Assembly (NCBI GenBank): GCA_918026815.1
Contig: CAKJVC010000150.1
Span: 372,001 to 436,000, forward strand
Origin: Chalara sp. BL73
Lineage: Eukaryota; Ascomycota; Leotiomycetes; Helotiales
Length of the DNA stretch: 64,000 bases
Direction of reading: 5' to 3'
This document shows, piece after piece, positions 24,386 through 36,000 of this stretch. Position numbers and translations under genes: made by a program. Below the pieces are notes generated by a model. It was not told where the DNA came from. It did not search any database and was given only the letters and a program-made list of their open reading frames with translations. How positions within the stretch are numbered: position 1 is the stretch's first letter; each line of letters begins with the position of its first letter.

Positions 24386-25030
24386 CTAGGTGATCAATCT
24401 CTCAGCGGGACGACGTGAGACGGTTCCGTGAAACCTCTCTGCATGAATCAATAATTCTACTCGGGTCTTAAGCCGAACACCACAATCCATGCAGCCAACA
24501 TATTGCCCTCCTTGGAGTTTGCTTACGTGCTTCCTCAGGAAGTGTCTACTCAAAGAACTGGTGGTTGCATACGAGGCAACCCTCTCGCGCAATGTCAGAG
24601 ACGGATTCCCAAGACAGACGTAGCGTTTTGTTGGCCTCTTTTCACTCTTAATCGATCGTATCACTTGGCTTAGGGTATTAGGCTCTTCACCTTTGAGGAC
24701 TGGCGGGCTCTCATCTTTCACTAGACGTCCACGCTTTCCAGAGACGTCTCGGGCAGCGTCAAGATAGCGTCTATCAAAAGGAAGCGCTCGGCGTCACCTG
24801 ATCTAATCGTTTTAATGCGTTTCGCCCTCGTCGACCACTTCTCCTGCTAACTGCCACTCGCTATTGATCACCGGCCGTTCCTTCTTGAAACGGTGCACAA
24901 GGTCGACCAGGAGAAGCGTCTGCTGCTGCTGCTTCTCACTCCGAAGGCGATGATGAGCCTTCTGGTATCCTCTTCCCCTTCAGGATTTCCTCGGACGCCT
25001 GAGAGTTTCGTGATGCGGCGTTTTAATTAA
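24386..25030 (-). pseudogene. Relic of a DUF3435 tyrosine-recombinase-like gene (Starship captain family)
   Basis: The minus frame reads RGYQKAHHRLRSEKQQQQ, FKKERPVINSEWQLAGEVV, then three in-frame stops at about 24794-24813 (TAA, TAG, TGA), then RRYLDAARDVSGKRG and a C-terminal zinc-finger part: RYVCLGNPSLTLRERV, SLSRHFLRKHVSKL, CMDCGVRLKTRVELLIHAER FHGTVS. This order (KR-rich helix, ERPVxxxxxQLxG, CLGNPxLxxxxR, paired Cys/His) is what I know from the C-terminal half of DUF3435 proteins, often annotated 'FluG domain' and now known as captain recombinases of fungal Starship elements. Each stop is one C-to-T change from a sense codon, as RIP would make. The N-terminal catalytic half is not visible, so it is a non-functional fragment. 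Confidence 0.65.
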
Positions 25031-25629
25031 CAATGCACGGAAGCTCATTGACTCACGCAGATGGCTCGGGAGTCAATTTCTGTGGTCGACAGAGATTGAT
25101 CGAGCGGCTCATTGAACAGGCTAGCTAGCTCCACACTTTTAGCAGGTCCTCAAAGTTCTAAGATACCGTACCGTGTATAGCGAAAGCACGATTTTGAAAG
25201 TGCATTTTATGCTCGAGCTGCATTGAGCATATGTTACAATAGGGCTTTTGTCCTTCTTTGATCTGCGATAAAATTCTTCCGTTTGAAGTGCTTGGTTATA
25301 TCTCCCGGACTTGCAAATGCATACACGCATTGTTAGAAAGAAAGACTCTCCCGTCTGAGGCAAACAAAACAGACAGCCGGTCGCTTTTCCGTGAACACCT
25401 ATAGTATAGCCGCATCCACCGCTTGCGTTTTGGCCACGGCAACCACCACTTGTGGATCGGCACCTGGGGATAATACGGGCTCTCTTTTTTGCTAGGCTTC
25501 CTTCACTCGAGGAGGCCCACCTCTTTCATATCTGTGATTATTAGACCAGGTTTACCAAACATTGAGCAAACTTGGCATGGCTTCTCTATTCCACTTACAA
25601 GGTCAAACCGTCCCGAATTCCTGATTATC

Positions 25630-28102
25630 TCATCGCTGTTCAGCGTCTTCCTCACACCACCATTGAAGAGTTTGGAGCGAAGATTGTGTGTCAGGATGAT
25701 CTACCCCTATAGAGTTCACGCGTCGTTTAAAGCACTCTTCCATTAATGCTATTGCAATTTTGGACTTGCCTTGAACTTTCCACGTAAAGGCTAGGTTATT
25801 CATGCTGGTCAGCGTGGAAGGATGCTCCTGACCGAGCACTTTTTTACTCGCCTCCATCACTTGCATTCCCAAGCCCTCGGCTTCTTTCCAGCGTCCTTGC
25901 TTCAAGTATGTCGAAGCCAAGTTACCCATGCAAGCCAGCGTGGAAGGGTGCTCCTGGCCTAACCCCATCTCCTTTACTTCAAAAACCTCGACAAGTTGCT
26001 TTTCGGCCTCGTTGTACCGTCCATCGCTATAAAGACACATCCCAAATCTCCACACTAACTTGATCCTATTCACCGCATTTTTGTCAATTACATTAGATAC
26101 TAGTATATATCGCACATGCGGCAGATACATCCTCCACACGCTTCGGTTTTGATGGTAGTGATCTGGGAACACCTCTTCTAGTCTGCTAATAGCTATTTCG
26201 GTCCATGGAGCAAGGAGCTCCTGTTTCCGAAGCCAGTTCCGTGTCGCTAAATGCACAAGACGATGAATATCATAAACTAGGCCCGCCGATCGCTTATTGA
26301 TAAACGAGTATGCATTGAGAGTCCCAATTGCATCCGTCTCTTTTTTCTGGGACATGCCGGCCGGAAGCACAGACTGTGGAATGTCTTTGGAATCTACGCA
26401 AGCCATAAATGACAAATAGTCAGCCGCGAGAGGATCGCGCTGCCGAATCTGCTCAAATGAGATAAGCCACGTTGTGGCCACTGGATTCTTCACATTGCGA
26501 TATCTCCAGTCGTCCTCAAACTCCTCGCTGAGGAGGTCAACAACCTCCTCTTCCTGGGCATCTAAAAGTTCTAGATAATCGGCTACTGCTATGCCATTCT
26601 CATTGATATATGCGGCCGCCTGCACGATAGCGAGCGGGAGGTATGTAAGCTCGTTTAGCAAAGCTTCCGCATCTAGTTTGTTGTTGACTAAGTCTGGATC
26701 AACGAGACAATTCCGCAGCAAATCTGTAGCTTCATCTTCATCCATCTCGGGCACTGCTACGATATTGTTCTGTGCAAGCTTGACTGCTATCCTCCGGTCG
26801 CGTGTGGTAAAAACAATGCTTCCTCGCTTACTTGTTGGAAAATAGCCGGTCAAGTGATCAGATTCCTGCGTAGACCCTGCTTTAGGGACCCACATATCAA
26901 TATCATCGGCGTTATCAAACACCAGGAGCCACTGTCTTGAGTTTTCTTCGCTGAGATGCTTCTGCACAAGTCGCTTAATATTGGGCTTATCGTCCTGCCA
27001 TCCAGGTATACAGAGCCGTCGGGCCACCTCTAGGTAAGCTTGCTCAAGACTTTCCATATTAGTCGCAGGTATACAGATAACTAGGCAGTCCTTATGCTTG
27101 TCTCTTGTTCGGTAAATAAGCTCAATCACTAATTGCGTTTTGCCCACGCCACCAAGTCCTGTAATAGCTAGTTTTGTGGTTTGGCCTTGTTCAGAGAGCT
27201 TGTTTTCAAGTGTAGTAAGTTGTGACTCGCGGCCAACAAAGCGGTGATTTCTTTCAAATGGCACGATGAAAGGCACTTTATTGTCTATATAACAGAACTT
27301 AGTATAAGCCGTGGCATGTTAAATATGACTTACCTTTTCGATCTTTCCGCTCACCGCTCTCTGAGGAGAGATCTCTTACGGCCAGTTCGAGCCGTTTCAT
27401 TGCGACTTCCTTCCCTTCACCATAAAGAAGCGGCATCGAAACTTCGCAAAGGCCTATCAAACAGTATACCATGTCTTCTTGCTCTGTTGTTTGACGTTGT
27501 GCTACCCATCCTTTCCGCTCCTCCACACTAAAATCAGAGAAAATATTTCCTTGCAAGGCCTTAATTGGAATTCCAGTAATTTCGTGAACAAACGTTTCAA
27601 GTGACGTTTTATCACCCAGAAGCATGCCATTTTTAGAGAATAATTCGACTACCGGTGGAGCAATAAGTTCTTGAAGTGTCCAACCTCTGGTGAACCATTT
27701 GCTATCTCGGAAAGCCGCTTCCCATGTGCTCCGGTTTGCCTTGCTGTCTGCGTTACACCAGGGCGTTGACACATCAGCGAGATACACATAGCATTTCTTC
27801 GCATTTCGGTACCAGCGAAACATGGAATTGATTGCCGTTGCAAGCTCGGCAGGATCCGTTTTATTAATGCAACAAGTGTCTATCCAGAAGTACAAAAAGC
27901 CATCCTTAGAAGCTTGCTCTCCACAAAATTTGATCTTTTCGTAGCCGGTTTTATGTCTCCCACCGCCACTGATAAGATCTTGATAAGTGACCTCTTGGCC
28001 ATGTGTCCAAGTGTGCGAAAGTATAGCATAAGGAAGATTGTTATGGGTAGGAACATCGACGAGGCTGAACTCGCCAGGTTTGATGAGTTTCAGCAGACGC
28101 AT
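25630..28102 (-). CDS. HET - NB-ARC - TPR NLR-type protein
   Basis: Two exons (28102-27334, 27284-25630) with a 49-base phase-1 intron give 807 aa. The N terminus is a HET domain: MRLLKLIKPGEFSL, PYAILSHTW, YFWIDTCCINK, FTRGWTLQELIAP, MVYCLIGLCEVSMPLLYGEG. Next comes NB-ARC: RFVGRESQL, Walker A GLGGVGKTQL, Walker B WLLVFDNADD, GSIVFTTRD, LPLAIVQAAAYI. The C terminus has TPR-like repeats of the kinesin light-chain kind (GQEHPSTLACMGNLA, GQEHPSTLTSMNNLA, GVDHPDTQSSLQTL). In fungi this architecture is known from heterokaryon incompatibility genes, in which the repeats sense and the HET domain triggers cell death. The similar TPR units fit fast evolution by repeat exchange. Only about three TPR units are present, fewer than many relatives. 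It lies 600 bases from the DUF3435 relic, so it may be old mobile cargo. Confidence 0.9.
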
Positions 28103-29520
28103 ATTTACGCTATCTGGTCAAAAGGTAAGAAGAACTAAGCTATACCGATAATAAAGATGAGTGCAATAAATGCCGTGTCTGCACAAAGACATGTCGAGGA
28201 GTAGAAATGGAGGCGACGGCAATCCAGCTGAAAATGCCACGTCCCGACCCTGGTCGAACACGTGACCTGCTGTAACCGAGCCACTAGGGCTCCCTCGTGT
28301 ATATATAGCCTGCTCTCCCCGAGCTCCTCTTCCTTCCTTAGCTACAGATTCTCGTATGATACCACCGTTGCCCTCTGTATCTGTAGATCCACAGCGCGTG
28401 TCGTGACAGATAGCCTCCTTGCCCGCCTCTCCCACTGCTTTAAGGTCTCGCGTCCTGACAGACCAGGCGGCAAGGCTCAGGGACCTTGGAGGCTTGGCTC
28501 TTGGCACCATGATCTTGCCAGGAACATTTCTTGCTACATTATTTTCCGCCCCCCTCTGAAATGGAGCCCCGGAAAAGTTGTGGAGGGGAAATTTCGGATA
28601 TACTGGGTTTTTGCTATTCCACTTACACTGATGACATTTGGAACTTGGTGAGCGTGGACGTATATCCTGGATAGGAAAGCACGGAAAGCGGCACCGGAAA
28701 CCATGTGAAGCAAAGAAGTATGTGGGGTTATAGCACGTGGTGTGTCCTTCCTGGCACCTGCTCATGGTTGGGAGAAACGTAACCTGCCTTGTGAGGATCT
28801 ACTTGTTAGGGTAGAAATCCTCTCGGTCAGGTAAATATGTAATAGCAAATGACTCTAAGTACTAGTTAGGAGCAACCAGATACTAGTTATACATGAACTG
28901 AATCTTGAGACGAATAAGTATCTCAAAATAGGGTACGCTTTTATATCTCGAGCTTCGGTAGGGATCCTGTCAGGGCTTCGGAGTAGTGGGCCTGAGTCCA
29001 ACTCCGGCTCGCGTAAGTTAGATGGACAAGAAATCCTTTACAATATCCAAACAGAAACCCTTACACAAAGCTTCCCATGGATTAACATCCTCAAAGACCT
29101 GCTTCCCAGTCTTGTTGTACTGTCGACCTATGTGGGAGATGAGGGAACAGGGATTGATCATCGTTCAGGAGCCCCTCAGTCCTGAGTCGACTTTGGCCGC
29201 ACCGTTGGATTCACAAGGGATGTACTATTCTCGCCAGAGAGTACGCCAAAAACACCAGGCACTGTACCAATATAGACCCAGCGCACCAAACCCCAGGGGA
29301 TATACTAGATTTGGTACTTAACTTAGCTACCTGACTACCCAAAAAGCAAATTGAGAACAAAGATTGAAATTTGACAAATGCTACAAAGCTTTCAAACCCA
29401 AAATTTCAAACATGAAACTTTTCAGCGCCGCTGCCAGCTCTTGATTTCTGTTCCCCTTCTATGCTTGACCCCCGAAATTCAACAAGCAAAAAACACCAAC
29501 GCTTTATTTTTGACCAAATA
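28103..29520. other. gene-free stretch with possible LTR-type promoter
   Basis: No intact gene. Around 28230-28410 the text (cgaacacgtgacc, gtatatatagcc, ending gtcgtgaca) resembles an LTR with a TATA box, but I could not define ends or a duplication. A frame at about 29060-29320 has three stops and may be a further relic. Confidence 0.35.
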
Positions 29521-29775
29521 TGTAACAACTCAAGCTGAATAGGGATCTCGATCCGTAGATCTAGGTAGAAGGACTCAGAGGTGTAAACAACTATCAATTG
29601 TCATAACTAAGAGAACAAGCTACGGACAAAAGAAGGGAAGGAAAGCAGTGCTCTATATACAGGAACTGGCCGGAGGCCAGGATAGGCGAGCTTTGCGGTG
29701 TCCGGTGCTGAGCTCCCTCCGAGCTCTGGGGCATCCGGTGCCAAGCTCCAAGCCAGAGAAGGCCAGGCCGTGACA
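29521..29775 (-). mobile_element. Solo LTR, family C copy 2
   Basis: The reverse complement of the 1845-2130 element with a short internal deletion. It starts TGTAACAACTC and ends GCCGTGACA on the plus strand, and shares the tatatacaggaactggcc promoter segment. The flanks are AAATA at left and AAAATA at right, a target duplication with one extra A. Confidence 0.75.
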
Positions 29776-30551
29776 AAAATACTTACTAACAAAAGTCGGG
29801 GAGAGTACTTTTATATCTTTATTTTAACTTTTCGACTGTTTATCGATTAGTATATGTCCCGGTAAATACATACACAATAAGTGCTATTTATTCTTTTTTG
29901 CTTCAAGAATAGTTCTGTTCCTCGAAACTGTCGGTATGCCATCCATGTCGGCACGTGACATGCGGGGCATGCCCGCAGACTTCCATAGCCGTAGAGTAGA
30001 ATCTTAGTAGAACAATAAATCAAGGATCCATAATTACACCAGCAAGAGCGTAGTCAATAGCTACTACGCCTTTTGCTACGTGATAGGTATCCTACGGAAC
30101 CAACAGAGAGAAACTGCGACGCGCTGTTCTTTTCACCGTACCCCGCACTACCAATAATATGGTACGGATAAGAGGTTAAGCTCTGGGCTGATTGACTTTG
30201 TTACCCCGCGCTAATCCTAAAATAAACACGATAAATCTCCGCGCGCCCAGCTTCTTGCCTTTCTGTCACGGAGCAGCTCGCTCGTCCCGCGAGGGCTCGG
30301 TTCTAGTTCATGAGAGCTAGCGCAACGTTCTCGGCATGTGTGTATTCTTACTTGTAGAACTAGAGATCAGGCTAGGTAGGCTCTTATAGCTTAGGAAAAG
30401 TGGGCCGCACGCTCATGAGCACGTGCCACCCATTTCTCCGTGACACTTTCATCGAAACTTCCATCAATCTTCGCCTTTCCCCCCACAATAAATCTTTTCA
30501 CTCGCCCTTCCTCCACATCATGATCTCGCATCTACTCCAAGACGATAAACC
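29776..30551. other. gene-free stretch
   Basis: No recognisable gene. It probably contains the promoter of the broken gene that starts at 30552. Confidence 0.4.
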
Positions 30552-31951
30552 ATGGCTGGCTTTACTGATACTATTCGAGGGGATGGTTTGGTTAGGGCTC
30601 AGAGAGCTCTAGCCGGATTACGGGGAGGTCCACTGCGACTTGATCGCAGAGAGACAGCGATTTAGCCATTCTCCACCACCATATACATCGAATTCATCGG
30701 GCTCAACGACTCAATCTGCCAGTCCAATTTCTCCCAGTGAGGAGCGCCGCCAGGAGCGACGATTCCAGCTTGCACTGGAGCGTCTCGCCTCAAAACCATA
30801 CCGTCAATTCGAGCATCAGATAGAGGAAGAGAGGAGGCGGATTTGGAATGCAGATCCGCGTATGAGTTGGATAAAGATAAACCCTGGAGATGGCACTTTC
30901 AAAGAAGAGGCTAGTGAAACGGTCAGGAAGCGATGGATTGAGCAAGGCATCTGGAACGACAAGTGGAACCAGTTCGCTGCTGGGCGGTGGAAGCATGAAG
31001 AACCAGTCGATCTTGAGTCAGAATCGGAGACGGACTCCGAAGCAAGACCCTCACCTCCTCTTTTTCCCTTTCTCCCAAAGCCGCAGCCGAAACTGAGGCG
31101 GCCGAAGAGCGATAACGAAAGGCGACGAATTGCAGAGCGACGAGTCGTATAGGAGCATGAACGCGAGGCTTCGCGCCCATATCATCAGTTTGTCTATCAG
31201 ATATCGAAAGAGCGCGAACGAATCAAAAAAAATCCGAGAATGGGGAAGGCGCTGATGCTGCAGACATCAATACGAGGGTGTACGAGAATGTCACAGGCGT
31301 CTGGCGCCTTGAATTTATCTCAACAAGGAGCGCTTGCAGACATTGCTTCAGTCGAATTAGAGAATGGCGACGCCGAGCGCTCTTCCTCGGCGTCGAATTC
31401 AACGTCTCCTAGTTCAGGTAAACGGGTTATTCGTCATTCGACGAGGCAGGCATTGCTGCCAAGCAAGAGAAAGGCCTTCCATAAAGATGGGCAGCCGCCA
31501 AACGCATCTCTTGGCCCAGTCCATTCATCAAAGGTCTCAAAAGCCTCTGGAAAGAGAAATGGGCCTCAACCGCCGACTGAACACCTCGCAAAAGGTGTCC
31601 TCTAATAGCTTGCCATTGCCTTCTAGTATGGATGCAGCAGAACCGCAGCCCTCGCCTCCGGCTTTCCTCGTAACTCCACGCAGAAGCAAACGAATACAGT
31701 CACCTGTCTCTAGCGTAGCTAAGGACCGACCCAGCCACAACGATTTCTACAGACCCCTCGAAACGTGCAGTCCGATCAAACCCGGAGCGGAAGTTGCAAG
31801 CAATCTAACAGCCAGGAGCTCCGCAAAACCTCAGGGCGTATCGAAGAGACAACACGCGAAGACTACACGGGGGAGGCAAGGGGAAAATGAACGATTACAT
31901 ACTCAACGGAGCCTTCTGTATTTAATGTGCCGTCTTGAGCCCTTTGCCTAG
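30552..31951 (+). pseudogene. Broken gene for a basic, Ser-rich protein with two related segments
   Basis: A plausible start (30552, MAGFTDTIRGDGLVRAQRAL) shifts frame near 30640 into ERQRFSHSPPPYTS and a long segment (RFQLALERLASKPYRQFEHQ, WIEQGIWNDKWNQFAAGRW, then acidic and Pro-rich text). At 31150 the frame meets TAG, yet the next codons read EHEREASRPYHQFVYQISKE, a second copy of the ERLASKPYRQFEHQIEEE unit. Further frame changes follow near 31215 and 31590; the tail is rich in Ser/Pro/basic residues with TPRRSKRI. I do not know the family, but the frames join into one protein-like series, so this looks like one gene with several indels and a stop. Sequencing error is an alternative. Confidence 0.45.
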
Positions 31952-33086
31952 TGTTTGCAGTGGATAAATTTACTGATAATTAGCTTCCACAATCGGGCAC
32001 GCCCCTCCTGCCGTCTCTCATTCGTGCTGATGGGCGGCCTCAGCCGGTGGCAGATATAGCAACGAATGATCGTTTAGGATCTTCCGTGGGGGAGATTTGG
32101 TGGTTGGCCCGGGTGATGAAAGATTTATGGGGAAGAAGGTGGAGCATATCACGAGAGGCAGCCCTGGAAGCATCTTGCAATATGCGTTGTGTCTTGAAGT
32201 AACATCTGTCAATCTCATGGAAAGTTTATTTACGTAACCATTAAGGATGAACGACATTCGGGGATAGAAATAAGCTACTGACCACTTAACTTCCTAGCAT
32301 GGCGGCATTCCATAGATGATACTGAATATAACAATTGATATGCTGTTCCCATCCTGCGTAGTCATCCTACAACTAAACCCACTACTATTCGTCCATCATT
32401 TACGATAAAATCCCGACAGCGAGTGGGCTGGTCATTTCTCACGTGATACGCATAACGGGGGGCGGAGTATGTGCAGAGAAAGGAGCTATGAGTGGAACTG
32501 AAATGGTAAAGTGAGGAAAAAGTACCCAGTGAGTGTCGAATCGTAATCACGCAGCAACACGCTAATAAGTAGCTAACAGGACATGCCCTCGTGTGTCTCA
32601 AACGACGCAAGCCGCTACTTCCTGGGAGAAGGCACCAAGATTTAAGGTGCCCCCTTTATGTCGTATAAAAGGATGATGATGGTATCGGAACTTCTCTGAA
32701 ATGTTCGAGAAGATCAGTCTTCAGCATCCTTTTTGGCTGTCCTGACAGACACTTTAGGGTTGTCAAGCAGCCTTCTGAGGTTGAAAATTTGTAATTTATG
32801 TAATGCCAAGAAAAAGAGTTAATTCACTTGTGGACTACATTAGTTTAAGTAACGATTTAAAAGTTTTGACACATTTCTAATTTTAGTAGATTGGGAAAGA
32901 GAAGGGAAGGAGTCTAAGGTTAGGACTATTTTATTCATTGTATGCCCACGAAGCAGTGACAGGAACCTCAGGCTAGCCACATGTTTCAGTTTGGGATTTA
33001 GGGATAAGCGCGGAGTAAACAGTATGTATAAACGAACAATAGCGACAAGAAGGGAGAGAAAAAAACGATACAGAGGGATAACAAAT
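31952..33086. other. gene-free stretch before the PKS 3' end
   Basis: No recognisable gene. It separates the accessory region from the biosynthetic cluster. Confidence 0.45.
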
Positions 33087-36000
33087 TCAAGGAGCCAGAG
33101 TTTCGTTGGCGCCATCCAGCTTCTCCGCCACAAACTCAGCAAGGCTGTTCAAGTTTTTCTGAGGGCTCAAAAGATCATGAAACGGTATGTCCACCTTGAA
33201 AGTCCTCCAAAACCAGGTACGAAACTCGGAAGCAATCATACTATCGACCCCAAATCGTGACAACGGTTTGTCACTGTCGATTTGATCAAGTGGTGTGAGA
33301 ATTAGGTTACAGAAGCGCTTTTTGGTGAGCCTGAGTACAGCGACTTGAAGCGATGGTGCATCAAGCTCTAACATGAACGCACTAATAATCTTAGCCTGTA
33401 GTCCCTTGAGCCACGGGGTGTCACAGGCCAATCGAGACAGGTCTGCCGCGTTCATCTGGCCAATTGCATTCTGAGCTTCCTTCTCAGCCGCTTGCGCTGC
33501 TGCGAGGATAGACGCACGAGGATCTTGCTCAAGCTCTCCACTAACGTTGTATCCTTGAGCTAGTAACTTGCGGTAGCCCAGCGGTTCCAGTCCGGTAAGA
33601 AGATGTGGCTCTTCAGTATGATTTTGTTCATATGAACTATCAATACAATCACTATTCGTTCCTGCAAGAGAAATATCAATGGCTTGTAGAAACTCATCCT
33701 CGTTGAGTGGCTGGATACCCCTTCGTAACAGCAAAGCCTCGATATCTGGGTTTTCATTCAAATAACCAACTTCAGATATCATACCCAAACCAATAGACAC
33801 AGCCGTTCGCCCGTGGGAGCGGCGCCAGCGAGCAAAAGAGTCGAGAAATCCATTAGCAGCACAATAGTTGCTCTCGGTAGCAGTACCGATACTGCCAGAC
33901 ATGGAAGACATCAATAAGAAGAACTCTAGAGGTGTATCCCCAAGCACATTATGAATATTCCATGTGCCAGCCCATTTTGGGCGCACAGCTTCCTGCCAAG
34001 CCTCACTAGTCATACTGCTGAATAGCGCTTCATGGAGTCCCATTGCCGCTTGGACAACACCTCCGATAGAACTTCCCGTACAAGCGGCGACTGCTCGAGT
34101 TACATCTGTAGCTGATGACACATCGCCTCGGACAACTATCACCGTTGCTCCTGCCTCTCGTAGTCGATCTACAAGTTGTTTTGCACTAGGCTTATCGCAC
34201 CCAGATCTACCTAGGAAGCAAAATTTTCGAGCCCCTCGTAATAGCATCCAGCGACTGAGACTGCGACCTAAGCCGCCAAGACAGCCCACAAGGAGATAGA
34301 ATTTATCAGCATTAAACGTTGTTTGGTATTTCGCTGGCAAGTTCTATGTGGACGGCTATTAGAGATATGCTATACACGAAAAAAAAATCATCTATAGTAG
34401 ATTACTCACAGTAATTAGACTCTGAGGACTCTCCAAAGATATCACCACTTTTCCTATCCGATCTTTGACAGAAAAGTACCTGTAGGCGTGCACAATATCT
34501 GCTACATCAAATATAGTCATAGGAACAGGGTTAATATGCCCCAAACGATATAACTCGAGAACTTCTTTGGTTTTACTATATCATGTTAGTACATAAAATT
34601 CTAAGTGATACATGTCTCGTAAATCTCGTAGCTTACCTGATCCAGATACCCCGATGGTATGAATCTTGGTGATAAAACAGGTCAGAGAGATCAAAAGCAG
34701 TGAAGGTAGCATTCCGTAGGAAGAGATGCATGCTAAGCTTCCCGGCATCTACAAGCTCCCGCTTTCCTACTTCAACGAATCGCCCGAATTGGGCTATGCA
34801 TTCCCAGCTGGCATGCATTAAATCTCCAACTAGTGAGTTGATGATAACATCAACGCCACGACCGCCGGTAACCGTCTGTATACCATTCACGAAAGATGTA
34901 TCTCTAGAAGAGAAAATATGGCTGTCTGAAATACCTAGCTCGCGGATAACAAAGTTTCGTTTTGCCTCGGACCCCACTGTAGTGTAAACAACCGCCCCAA
35001 CTCTTTTTGCAATCGTGATCATGGCTATGCCTAGGGCGCCAGCGCCTGCATGGATTAAAACTGATTCCCCAGCTCTAAGATGTGCCCTGTCCTCTAATGC
35101 GTACAGAGCTGTAGCATAGACAACCGGGAGTGTGGCCATAGTTGTATATTCCTCATTTGGCAACAATTTATGTGCCGCCCACGCTGGTACACGCTCCCGT
35201 GTGGTAAAATAATTTGGCGCTGAGACAACAACTCTGTCACCTGGCCGCAAGTCAACGCTAGGTCCAACAGCTGCTACAATACCACTAAATTCAATGGCGG
35301 TCGTTGCTGTTCGCGTTTCTACAAGCCCATTTATTGTGTAAATATCCTTCGCATTAAGGCTCACCGCTTTGATATCGACATCAATAAACCCGATCGGGGG
35401 GCTTGTAGGCGGGTCGCGGATTTGCTGAAAATGAATCGAGTCTATGTTACCTGTCCGAGCAACAGAGAGCCGAGCTGGCGAAACTTTGGCGAGAGTTTCC
35501 TTTCGCATGGCTTCTTGGTTCCCAAGCCGGCGTCGAAACAAGGAGTTAGCCTGATTATCAGGAACGAAGCGGCTTATGTGAAGAAGTCCGTTTAGCTGCG
35601 TAAACTCTTTGTCATCTTTGTCACCAAAAGAACAGAGAACGCTGACTACATTCTCGCAAGTGCGATTCAAATTGGATATCGCAAGACCGATTGGCCCAAG
35701 ATCAATGACCGAGAAGCGTAAGAAGGGTTGCTCTAACATGACGGCACGCGAAAGACCATTCGACATCGTGAGATTTGGATCTGGTTTAGCCAATATGTTC
35801 GCGCCGGTCAACCATAGTAGCTCTGCTACAGTATTAGTTAGGACGCGGACCAGATCCATCTCTCGTTGGTTCATGCTAGCTAGTAGTTCTTGTTCAACCT
35901 CCAGCAGAGAAATGCAGATTGTTTGAGCATTGAGTTTGGCCGCCCTGACATCATCCAAGGAAAGGATAAAGACCTTAGGTCCGCCAACTTGATGGAGCAG

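Noticed and set aside
28230..28420. Possible fourth LTR (TATA-like tatatata, end gtcgtgaca)
   Set aside because: No matching start, no target duplication and no second copy in the window; mentioned only in the gap entry.
29060..29325. Plus-strand frame with protein-like words interrupted by three stops
   Set aside because: No recognisable family and no flanking continuation; too weak to call a pseudogene.
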